From Polaromonas sp. P2-4 (GTDB lineage: Bacteria > Pseudomonadota > Gammaproteobacteria > Burkholderiales > Burkholderiaceae_C), in assembly GCA_024703855.1 (NCBI GenBank), contig CP087965.1, forward strand, positions 3,154,001 through 3,218,000: 64,000 nt of DNA, written 5' to 3'. The translations under genes and the position numbers were made by a program. Each line of letters begins with the position of its first letter. Positions within the stretch are counted from its first letter, which is position 1. The notes under the pieces were generated by a model, which saw only the letters and a program-made list of their open reading frames with translations, was not told where the DNA came from and searched no databases. Of this stretch, positions 51,500-59,907 are shown in pieces.

Positions 51500-52881
51500 G
51501 GGGCCAGCGTCCAGAGCGCCAGCCGAAGCCAGGAGGCGACGCGGTGAAACAGGAGCCAGGCCACGGAGCGCTGCCCCGCCTCAATCTTGGCGATGCCGCT
51601 CAGGCCGGGCCGCAGGTCGGCCTGCCGCTCGTCCAGCACGCCCTCCACCTCGAAGTAGTTGCGGCCGTCGGCGGCGGTCGCCAATGGCACGATGCGCTTG
51701 GTGGTGAACCGCAGCGGCTTCTCGGGCCGTGCAGCCAGCGCCAGCTGTCCGGGCTGTCCCGGCCGGACCGCGCCGATGTCCGTTTCGTCGACTTCGACTA
51801 TCAGCCGGAATCCGTCCGAGGCGGACAGCACCATCAGCACCTCGCCTTTGTGCACTGGCGCTCCGAGGTTCTGCGTCAGGTCCCCCTTGATCACAATGCC
51901 GTCGAAGGGCGCAGTCAGTTGACTCCGCTCGAGCTGAGTCTCGGCCAGCGTCAGCAGCGCCTGTGCTTCCGCCGCGCGTGACTGGCTCACGACCATCTGA
52001 GTCCGGTCGTTGCGGGCCTGCGCGGCCCGATAGCCATTCTCGTGCTGCCGTAATTCGCTTTCTCGGCGCCTGCGCTCCAGCTCCAATTCCTGCGAGGACA
52101 GCCTTGCCAATACCTGGCCGGCCTTGACATGATCGCCGGGCCGAACGTTGGTCTGTTGCAGGAATCCATCAGCGGCGGCCACGACGGCACGCTGAACCGA
52201 ACCTTCCAGCCGCGCGGGTGCGCTCACGCGCCACGGCAGCGGCGCTGCCAGGGCCAGCAACAGGGCCACGACGGTGGTGCCTATGGCGAGGTGACGCCGC
52301 TCGCGCGTTGCCAGGCGCTCACGCAGTGCGTTGCGCCAGCGAACGCGCCAGGGCGCTTCGGCGTCTTGCTTCATGGCCAGGACGGGCCCGGAAAACGAAG
52401 CGACCTCCTCGCATAGCGCGATCTCTACCAGCGTCAGCGGCGTGTCGGAACCACTTTCAACAGTCAGCGCGCCAATCGCCTGCCCGCTTGCCACGATGGG
52501 AACGCTGCAGGCTTCGGCGGCTCCAGCTAGCTGTCGGTGCGCGAGCGTAACGTGCGGGTTCGCCTCGAGCGGTGGCCACCGCACTGTTTGGCTTTGATCC
52601 AGCGATTCGTGCATGGCGGCTGCGATCGCAGCGCCGGCCTCCAGCCGCGGATCGATCTCGCCCGCCTGAGAACTTCCGGCTATGACGATTCGTTCGTCTT
52701 GGAGAAGGCCAACACTCACCCGCTGGCAGCGAAGGATCTCCGCCAGTTCCGCCGCGAGTGCCGTGGCGGCATCAGCAAGCGGCCTGCGCGAGAGCAGTGC
52801 CGCCTGGCAGCGCAACACAGCATCCCGCGATGCCGGGCTACGCCCAGCGACTGACAGGAGTTGCGGCGGGGCTTTGTCCAT
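51496..52881 (-). CDS. GAF domain-HlyD fusion membrane protein
   Basis: An intact 461-residue protein and the first gene of the export operon. Residues 20-175 form a GAF-like sensory domain (RCQRVSVGLLQDERIVIAG, SVPIVASGQAIGALTVES). A membrane helix follows at about 200-220 (HLAIGTTVVALLLALAAPLPW), then a HlyD-type lipoyl/coiled-coil/lipoyl unit (VRPGDHVKAGQVLARL, LTAPFDGIVIKGDL). Placing a GAF domain in the cytoplasm and an adaptor in the periplasm suggests signal-dependent assembly. Stop overlaps the next gene (ATGA). Confidence 0.88.
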   Translation of the reverse strand: MDKAPPQLLSVAGRSPASRDAVLRCQAALLSRRPLADAATALAAELAEILRCQRVSVGLLQDERIVIAGSSQAGEIDPRLEAGAAIAAAMHESLDQSQTVRWPPLEANPHVTLAHRQLAGAAEACSVPIVASGQAIGALTVESGSDTPLTLVEIALCEEVASFSGPVLAMKQDAEAPWRVRWRNALRERLATRERRHLAIGTTVVALLLALAAPLPWRVSAPARLEGSVQRAVVAAADGFLQQTNVRPGDHVKAGQVLARLSSQELELERRRRESELRQHENGYRAAQARNDRTQMVVSQSRAAEAQALLTLAETQLERSQLTAPFDGIVIKGDLTQNLGAPVHKGEVLMVLSASDGFRLIVEVDETDIGAVRPGQPGQLALAARPEKPLRFTTKRIVPLATAADGRNYFEVEGVLDERQADLRPGLSGIAKIEAGQRSVAWLLFHRVASWLRLALWTLAP

Positions 52882-53168
52882 AATGTCGAGGTAACGAATT
52901 GTGCGCCACTATGCACAGCACCGCCAGCACCAGGTACCCAAAGAGTTCACTAAATCCCCAAGGGTTGTGACCTTTCCAACGGAGGCCTCGTATCTAGCGG
53001 GAAAACACTGATCGCGGTTTGAGCGCAATGCTGTACTACGTGATCGAAACGGTCTCGTTCAAACGGCGCGCCGTGCTCCACCGTGCTCGACCTCATCCAC
53101 GCCATTGTTTTGTTGCACCGCTCCGAGGTCTAATATGTATCGCTACTGCATGCGCCAGGGGCCGGCCT

Positions 53169-53810
53169 GTGCCACATCCGAAGACGATAGCGAAGCCTGA
53201 AGATCTGATTCGCGCACGCGGCGAAATGGCCGATCGCGTGCGCGCCTTCGACTGGGCGAATACCCCTGTGGGCCCCATGGAAGACTGGCCCATCAGCCTC
53301 AGGACTGCCGTAGCGACCATGCTGGAATGCCAGATCCCCATGTACATAGCCTGGGGCGAAGAATTCATCCAGTTCTACAACGATGCGTGCCGGCCCATGC
53401 TGGGGACCACCAAACATCCGCAAGCCCTTGGCACGGGGGCACGGGCCTCGTGGCCCGAAATCTGGGAGACGATCGGGCCGATGTGGCACGAAGTGCTGAA
53501 GGGCAAAGCGATCGGTCTCGATGACTTCAAGCTGACGATCGAGCGCCACGGTTATCCTGAGGACGTGTACTTCAACATTTCGTACAGTCCTCTGCGCGAC
53601 GATTCGGCCAACGTTGCCGGGATGCTGGCCACCTACACCGAAACGACCGATCGCGTGCGCACGGAGCGGCGCCTGACGGCAGCGCAAGAACAGCTGCGGT
53701 CAATTTTCATGCAGATGCCGGCTGCCATTGCGATTCTTCGTGGCAGCGAAATGCGGTTTGAATTTGCCAATGAGGCCTACCAGAAATGGATAGGAAATTC
53801 AACCGGATGA
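53169..53810 (+). pseudogene. PAS-domain sensor protein, truncated by IS91-family insertion
   Basis: About 210 codons: WANTPVGPMEDWPISLRTAV, WGEEFIQFYNDACRPMLG and YFNISYSPLRDDSANVAGML, then RTERRLTAAQEQLRSIFMQM and the start of a second PAS (EFANEAYQKWIGN). The usual domain breaks at IGN, where the mobile element end begins (53793), and a stop follows at 53810. It lacks any kinase domain. GTG 53169 is a tentative start; an in-frame ATG-type start lies further upstream at 53019. Divergent from the export operon. Confidence 0.65.
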
Positions 53811-55641
53811 GCCCAAGTGTGGCACGCCGGAACGTCGTCAAAAACCGCCAGTGAATCCCGTGATGGCAGGTCAGCGGGACAACCATCAAGCAAGACGCTC
53901 GGAGTGCGCGATTTGGCGCTGCGAAGCACAACTCAGTCGCAGGACTCAGTCGCAGGCCCGCCCACAGCGCGTCTGCTTCGCCGAGTGACCGACCGCTACC
54001 GCTCACCAAGCCATGCGCTGGTCGAACTGACTGGTGGTCGGGCGCAATTTGGGCCGATACGTCCCAATCGGGCTCGACCTCCACACCCTCGCCCACCGGC
54101 GCACCGCAGTCCTCCCACAGCGGTGGCCCGCGCGCCGGGGTGATGCGGGGTGCTTGGGAGTCCGCCCCGATGTGATCCAGGATCTTGCGCACCTCGGCTC
54201 CATCGGTGATGAACGCGATAAGACGCATTTGCCCGGCGCAGATGGGACACACCAGTGGGAACACCTCGTAGATACGCGCGATCAACACCGCCCACAGGTA
54301 GTGCGCGGGTGAGCCCTTAGCGGGCTCGGGTGCTGGCGGCGGGGCTGCACCAACCAGGGACGGTGCGCCGCCGACCGCAGCAGTTTGCCCTGGCGGCGCA
54401 AGCGGGGCTTGGTCTTGAGCGTGGACGGGTGCTGGCTGCGCCATAGCCGTTGCGCTTGCGCGCAGTGGCGAGTTGGGTGCCAGCACGCCAAAGTACCGGT
54501 GCCGGTGGGTGCGTGGTGGCGGCACCAGGGCAGCGATCCGGTCTATGAGTTCCAGTGGCGTGAGCACCAGGTCGCCACGCTTGCCACCGGTCTGCGGCTT
54601 GGGGCAGTGATAGACCAGATCAGCGCCGCGCTGGTGCAGCCGCTCCATCGCAAATGGCGGGCGGGCGCAGTAGCGCAAGAGCCGCTCCGCTCCAGCCCTG
54701 CGCGGTCGGTGGCCTCAATGCAGACGCTGGCATCGACCGAGAAGCCGCTGTGTTGGTAGGCCAGCATCTCTTTGGCCTCAAAACTCTCGATCAGGCCGCG
54801 CCCGACGAAGGCGCGCGGGATGCGGGTGCGGGCAGCGGCTTGCACCTGAGTCACGGCAGCCTCATCCAGACCGCTTGCCGCGTGAAAATTTACTCCCCCA
54901 TCCGCCAGCGCCTCAAACACCCCATCGACCACGCAGACGTGGAAGTGAACATGCGTGTTCAGGCTGGAGCCGAAGCGGTGGATGAAGGCGACTGCGCCAA
55001 TGCGCAAAGCAGCGCCGTCGCCCTGCGCCGCACCGGGGCAGTGCTGGTGCAGGCTTTGCTGGATGACCCGCAGAAAGATGCGCAGCGCGGTATTGAGTGC
55101 CGCACCATCTCGTTGCAGAAAGTAGCGCAGCCGCTTCGGGACAGATAGCACCCACTGTCGCACCGACAGACGCGGGAAGACGTGGTCCGCCAGATGCGCC
55201 GCCGTCTCGGCCATGCGCCGCGTGTTGCACGAGGGGCACACGCCACGGCCTTTGCAGGAGAAGGCGACAAAGTAGTCGTGGCCGCAGTCGTCGCAGCGAG
55301 CGCGGGCAAAACCGTGGGCAAAGATGCCGCATTCAAGGTATTTGCGAAAGGCCTGCTCGACATAAGCTGGGGGCGTATTGTGGTCGCCCTGGCCATCGAA
55401 CTGACCGGCGCTTGCCAGCTCAAGCCAAGTCTCAAAGTGCTCGGCCACTGTGCGATACAGCAGTGTGCGCTCGGTGTGGCGGGGGTTGTAGAGTTTTGGC
55501 TTGGCCGCAGCAGGCAGGTGGGACGCGTGGGGGCCCGGATGCTGGTGCGAATTCGACTTTGCGTACGGCGGCGCTGTGGCGGTGTGCATGGGGCAGCGCC
55601 TTGATGGGCGTGGCTTGCGGCATTTAACTGTACACCTATAT
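53793..55641. mobile_element. IS91-family insertion sequence
   Basis: Contains one HUH/Y2 transposase gene on the minus strand. The end on the 3' side of the transposase begins GGAAATTCAACCGGATGAG, within the PAS gene. The other end is approximate and abuts the IS1595 element at 55642. Left-end sequence resembles the dispersed repeats at 18.2, 22.3, 25.9 and 28.3 kb. Confidence 0.75.
54003..55589 (-). CDS. IS91-family transposase (frameshifted)
   Basis: About 528 residues. An N-terminal zinc-binding segment (CDDCGHDYFVAFSCKGRGVCPSC) and the HUH motif HVHFHVCVVDG are clear, with LRYFLQRDG in the middle. The Tyr motif YCARPPFAMERL is read after the first break near 54700. A second break near 54020 restores the end DQRMAW at 54003. 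Rolling-circle replicative transposition is expected for the family. The ATG at 55589 (MHTATAPPYAK) is chosen. Confidence 0.8.
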
Positions 55642-56688
55642 GGGCTATCCACTTAGCTCCTCAGAGCCGGATTCCTGACTTTTTGACTGAGCAACAACGT
55701 GCTGATAGGTCACCGGCGTAGTCACAACCGCCTGTTCCAGCAACCTATAAAAAAGCATTCCTCGTGACAGTGATTTCCGCCTGTTGAAGCGAAATACAAA
55801 TTCGTCAAGATAGTAGTCCAACTTGGCGGGCTGTACCGCGCCTTGGTGTGTCCCGAGCAACCAGCGATGGATAAGCGCGGCTACTCGGTGAACACCCGGC
55901 ATGGAAACATGCGCTGGCGTGTCCGAGCCGAGCATGACGCTTCGCTGGTGTACGTATCCCTCATCCTTGAGACTTCGGTAAGCGGCCGAGCCATCGGTAT
56001 GCACGGTGGCACCGGCTTGAATGACATCTTTTACAAAAGGGATGACTTGACGTTCAGAGTCATCGGAAATGCGGCGCAAGCGAATGCGCCAAAATCCTTT
56101 GGGCTCCAACATCTCCACGCCGATGACTACAAGGGTCTTGGTGGTGTGGGATTTACGCCCTTTCGCGTTGGCTGGCTGGGCCTTGTCACCGATGGCAATG
56201 AAAGTTTCATCAACCTCTACCAGCCCATTGAGCAAATCTCTGCCAGGGCGAATCATGGCGCGACGAAAGCGATGCAGCATGGCCCAGGCAGTCTGATAAC
56301 TCCCAAGACCCAGCACGCGTTGTAACCCCAAAGCACTGACGCCCTGTTTCTGATTGGTGATGTACCAAGCAGCGGCCAGCCACACTTTGAGCGGTGTTCG
56401 CGTCTTGTCAAAAATGGTCCCCGCTGTCACGCTGGCCTGATGTTTGCAACTCTGGCACACCAGCCGATTTCGGCTGGTCTTAACGGGTGTACTGATGACG
56501 CCGCACTTGGGGCAGATGAATTCTTTTGGCCAACGCAGTCTCTCAAGATAGTCAAGACAGGCTTGCTCAGTATGAAACCAATCCATGAATTGGCTCCATG
56601 TCTTCGGGTAATCTTGACCGGCAACGGGTAGCTGGCGACTTTCGCTCATGGGACCATTTTGCCACCCAAGGAGCTAAGTGGATAGCCC
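55642..56688. mobile_element. IS1595-family insertion sequence
   Basis: 1,047 bases bounded by perfect inverted ends GGGCTATCCACTTAGCTCCT (55642) and its complement ending at 56688. GTACACC occurs just outside both ends (55630 and 56689), a possible remnant of target duplication, although the copies are not flush with the left end. One transposase gene inside. Confidence 0.88.
55645..56649 (-). CDS. IS1595-family (ISXO2-like) transposase
   Basis: An intact 334-residue DDE/N transposase. An N-terminal zinc ribbon (CPKCGVISTPVKTSRNRLVC..C) is followed by the ISXO2-like catalytic domain with VEVDETFIAIG (first Asp), VHTDGSAAYRSL (second Asp) and VHRVAALIHRWLLGTHQGAV (third position His/Asn type). 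Ends inside the inverted repeat. It appears functional. Confidence 0.88.
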   Translation of the reverse strand: MSESRQLPVAGQDYPKTWSQFMDWFHTEQACLDYLERLRWPKEFICPKCGVISTPVKTSRNRLVCQSCKHQASVTAGTIFDKTRTPLKVWLAAAWYITNQKQGVSALGLQRVLGLGSYQTAWAMLHRFRRAMIRPGRDLLNGLVEVDETFIAIGDKAQPANAKGRKSHTTKTLVVIGVEMLEPKGFWRIRLRRISDDSERQVIPFVKDVIQAGATVHTDGSAAYRSLKDEGYVHQRSVMLGSDTPAHVSMPGVHRVAALIHRWLLGTHQGAVQPAKLDYYLDEFVFRFNRRKSLSRGMLFYRLLEQAVVTTPVTYQHVVAQSKSQESGSEELSG

Positions 56689-56741
56689 GTACACCCATAC
56701 AGCTTTTTAGGCCTACGTGTCATGGCCGTTCAGACAGCAAG

Positions 56742-56769
56742 AAGCCCGAACCTGTGAGGGTTCGGGCTT
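56742..56769. terminator. Strong hairpin (factor-independent-type terminator)
   Basis: AAGCCCGAACC and GGTTCGGGCTT form an 11-base-pair stem with a six-base loop. The flanking sequence lacks a long T-run on either side, so activity is likely but not certain. Confidence 0.6.
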
Positions 56770-56891
56770 CGCTTTGAGGCTTGGATCGGGTGGCTACTTG
56801 CGCGCCGGCGGCAAATCCGTGCAACTTCCATGCACCACTTCCGCCGTCATGCCGATGGTGCGGGCTGCGTATCGAGCGTCTTCGTGTCTGA

Positions 56892-57476
56892 ACCTTCGGC
56901 ATCCTCACGGCGCTGGCGCGCATCGAGGGCCGGCCTGTGGGCCTGATCGCCAACAACCCCAAGCACCTGGGCGGCGCGATCGATGTGGAGGCCGCCGACA
57001 AGGCCGCGCGCTTCATGCAGCTGTGCAATGCGCATGGCCTGCCCATTGTTTCGCTGACCGACACGCCGGGCTTCATGGTCGGCCCCGACATCGAGGCCCA
57101 GGCCCGGGTGCGCCATGTCTGTCGCATGTTCGTGGTGGCTGCGCATTTGAGCGTGCCCTATTTCACCGTGGTGCTGCGCAAGGGCTATGGCCTGGGCGCC
57201 CAGGCCATGGCCGCGGGCGGCTTCGACGCGCCGGTGTTCACCGTGGCCTGGCCCACCGGCGAGTTCGGCGCCATGGGGCTCGAAGGCGCGGTCAAGCTCG
57301 ACTACCGCAAGGAGCTCGATGCCGCCGCCCTCGGCGCTGAGCGCGAGGCGCTGTACAAGAGACTGGTCGACCAGCAGTACGAGAACGGCCAGGCCATGAA
57401 CATGGCGGCCACGCTGGAGATCGATGCCGTCATCGACCCGGCGCAGGCCCAGGCGCGATTCGTGGACACCTGGTGA
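56892..57476 (+). pseudogene. Acyl-CoA carboxylase carboxyltransferase fragment (C-terminal half)
   Basis: About 190 codons: GILTALARIEGRPVGLIANN, DKAARFMQLCNAHGLPIVSL, DTPGFMVGPDIE and GGFDAPVFTVAWPTGEFGAM. This is the carboxyltransferase domain of biotin-dependent acyl-CoA carboxylases. The N-terminal 300 residues are missing; homology starts abruptly at 56892. A far shorter, diverged relic stands at the same position before the other TetR copy (34224). Confidence 0.75.
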
Positions 57477-57496
57477 GCCGCGGCTCCGACCTCAGG

Positions 57497-58206
57497 CTAC
57501 TCCTGCTCTGTCTGCAGGCCACTGAGCACCAGCCGCGTGATCAACGCCTGCGCATCGTCGTAGTCCTGAAGCTCCAGACGGGGCTTGCCCAGCAGCAGCG
57601 CAAACTGTGACTCCAGATCGGCATAGGCCTGGGTTACGGCCCAGATGGTGAACATCAGGTGCGTGAAGTTGACCTTTGCGATACGGCCCTGGCGAGCCCA
57701 GCGTTCGAAGGCGCGCACTTCGGTCTTCAGCAGGGGTGCCACCTGGCTGGCGATCACGTCCGCATAGCGTGGCGCCCCGGCAATCACCTCTTTGGTGAAC
57801 ACCTTCGAACCATTGGGCCGTTCGCGCGAGGAGCGCAGCTTGGCCGCGATGTAGTCGCGCAGTGCCTGCTCGGGATCGTCATGCTCCGACAGCGCGCCCA
57901 AACCGGCCAGCCATTGCGTCAGCACATCGTCAAGCACACGGCGGTACAGCTGTTCCTTGCTCGGAAAGTTGTAGAGCAGGTTGTGGCGGCTGATACCGAC
58001 CGCCGCGGCAATGTTCTCCAGTGAGGCGCCCTCGTAGCCGAACTGCGCGAACTGCTGCTCGGCCTCGCGCAGGATCAGTTGCTCCTTGTGCAGCCCGCGC
58101 GGCTGCGCGGGGCGCTTGCTTCGCCGGGCCGGCCTGCTCGCCGCTGTCTGTCGCGCGACGGCGATGTCGCTGGCGGCGCTGGACTTTTTCTCAATGCTTT
58201 GGTCAT
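57497..58206 (-). CDS. TetR-family regulator, RutR-like (copy 2, frameshifted)
   Basis: About 236 residues, near-identical to copy 1, with the same helix-turn-helix (ISRHNLLYNF) and the ligand-binding half PRYADVIASQVAPLL. C-terminal residues differ (LSGLQTEQE against LNGLQPAQK). Frame breaks lie within the first 45 codons (near 58180 and 58105). Divergent from preT, with RutR-like operators between. By analogy to RutR it would respond to uracil or thymine and control the pyrimidine operon. Confidence 0.82.
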
Positions 58207-58317
58207 GAAGGGATTGTGCGTTGCACCGCGATGTCCGGGCCGGCAAGCCAGCGTGGCGCATCGTCGGGTGGGCTGAATCAGGGTATGCCTGAACCGGGTT
58301 GTTCGCATTCGGGAAAC

Positions 58318-58347
58318 TACCAGTTGGTAAATTTTACTGGTTGGTAA
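58318..58347. promoter_or_regulatory. TetR/RutR-like operator pair (copy 2)
   Basis: TACCAGTTGGTA (58318-58329) and TTACTGGTTGGTAA (58334-58347), identical to copy 1. They lie in the divergent region between TetR and preT. Confidence 0.62.
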
Positions 58348-58390
58348 ATACTTTTCCCGTGGCCCAGGGTTTGGGCCTCAGGAGATCCTC

Positions 58391-58480
58391 ATGCGAGTTG
58401 GAGTTCCAAAGGAAATCACGGTGTGCGCGCTCGACGAAGGCCGGCGGCGCGCGATCCCTCACGTCATGGCTCGGCACTGA
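58391..58480 (+). CDS. Thirty-codon open frame with PntA/Ald-like start (copy 2)
   Basis: Identical to 35199-35288: MRVGVPKEITVCALDEGRRR, good CAGGAG site, stop 33 bases before preT. Relic of a transhydrogenase/alanine dehydrogenase start, or a leader peptide for preT. Confidence 0.4.
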   Translation: MRVGVPKEITVCALDEGRRRAIPHVMARH

Positions 58481-58513
58481 GCCTTACCCACCACAGCCAC
58501 AAGGAGAAACCCC

Positions 58514-59907
58514 ATGGAGACACCCTCCACCCGTGCCTGCGGCATTCACGCCGCGCGTCTGAATCTGGCCGACTACGCCAAGAACTTCGGCGATGCCCAT
58601 CCGCCGCTGACCCGCGCCCAGGCGCTGATCGAGGCCGAGCGCTGCTACTACTGCTTTGACGCGCCCTGCACCACGGCCTGCCCGACGGGCATCGACATCC
58701 CGACCTTTATTCAGCGCATTGCCCAGGACAACAACCGTGGCGCGGCGCGCGCCATCCTCGAAGCCAACCCGCTCGGCGGCATGTGCGCCCGCGTGTGCCC
58801 GACCGAGGTGCTGTGCGAGCAGGCCTGCGTGCGCAACACGAACGAGGAAAAGCCCGTCGAGATCGGCGCGCTGCAGCTACGCGACCGATGCCTATTTTGC
58901 CAAGCCGGGCGCGCCCCTGTTCACGCGCGGTTTCAACAGGTTTACGCATTGCGGTGGTTGGGGCCGGCCCGGCTGGCCTGGCCTGTGCCCATGGGCTGGC
59001 GCGCCGGGGCCATTCGGTTGCGTTGTTTGACGCCAAACCCAAGCTTGGCGGGCTGAATGAATACGGCCTGGCCACTTATAAGACCGCTGGCGACTTCGCG
59101 CAGCAGGAAATCGAATGGCTGCTGTCGATCGGTGGCATCGAGGTGCACAACGGCCAGCAGTTGGGACGCGAATTCACGCTCGACAGCCTGCTCGCCCGGT
59201 TCGACGCCGTGTTCTTGGGGCTAGGCCTGGTGGGCGTGAATGCGCTTGGCATTGCCGAGCCGCAAGTTTCCGGGTTGCGCGATGCGGTGGAGTTCATCGC
59301 CGAGCTGCGCCAGGCCGCCAGCCCGGCCGAAGTGCCGGTGGGCCGGAGCGTGGTTGTCATCGGTGGCGGCATGACCGCCGTCGACGCGGCGGTGCAGTCG
59401 CGTTTGCTCGGCGCCGAACAGGTGACCATCGTCTACCGGCGTGGGCCCGAAGCCATGTCGGCTTCAACCGTCGAGCAGCAGTGGGCGCAGACCCATGGTG
59501 TGACGATTCGCCACTGGGCCGCACCCAGGGAAGTCATCAGCGAAGGCGGCGAGTTGCGCGGCATGCGCTTCGCGGCCACCGCGCTGAAGGAAGGCAAGCT
59601 GGTCGAGACCGGCGAGTTCTTCACGCTCGAAGCCGACATGGTGCTCAGGGCCATCGGTCAGACCTATGTCGCCGAGCCGGCTGGCGCGACCATCAAACTC
59701 AAAGGTGGACGCATCGCCACCAATGAAGACGGCCTGACCAGCCACGCCCGCGTTTGGGCCGGCGGCGACTGCCGCCACGGCGGACGCGACCTGACCGTTG
59801 AAGCGGTCGAACACGGTAAGCGTTCTGCTGTGTCCATTGATCTCGCGCTACGCAACCCAGCTGCGGCGGCTGAACCCCAACAGACCCTGGAGACCCAACA
59901 TGGCTGA
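58514..59907 (+). CDS. preT: Dihydropyrimidine dehydrogenase subunit PreT (frameshifted)
   Basis: About 464 residues. The N-terminal part carries the iron-sulfur cysteines (CYYCFDAPCTTACPTGIDIP, MCARVCPTEVLCEQACV). Then the FAD motif AVVGAGPAGLACAHGL, PKLGGLNEYGLATYK, the NADH motif VVVIGGGMTAVDAAV and a final AGGDCRHGGRDLTVEAVEHG. Breaks lie near 58880 and 58935. PreT passes electrons from NADH to PreA for reduction of uracil and thymine. AAGGAG precedes the ATG; the stop overlaps preA by eight bases. Confidence 0.88.

Larger units (their letters stand above)
57489..58648. repeat. 1.16-kb direct repeat, copy 2
   Basis: Second copy of the segment at 34297-35456, at a constant offset of 23,192 bases. 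Here it continues into complete preT, so this is the parental arrangement. The two repeats enclose the 22-kb segment with the surface-protein export operon and IS elements. Confidence 0.9.

Noticed and set aside
37785..52881. Real gene decay of the export operon because of its many frame breaks
   Set aside because: Break density is similar in clearly functional-looking regions (pyrimidine and ABC genes) and conserved motifs survive in full, so base-calling errors explain it better.
55625..56700. GTACACC on both sides of IS1595 as a target site duplication
   Set aside because: The left copy is separated from the inverted repeat by several bases and the flush 8-mers differ, so it is noted only as possible.
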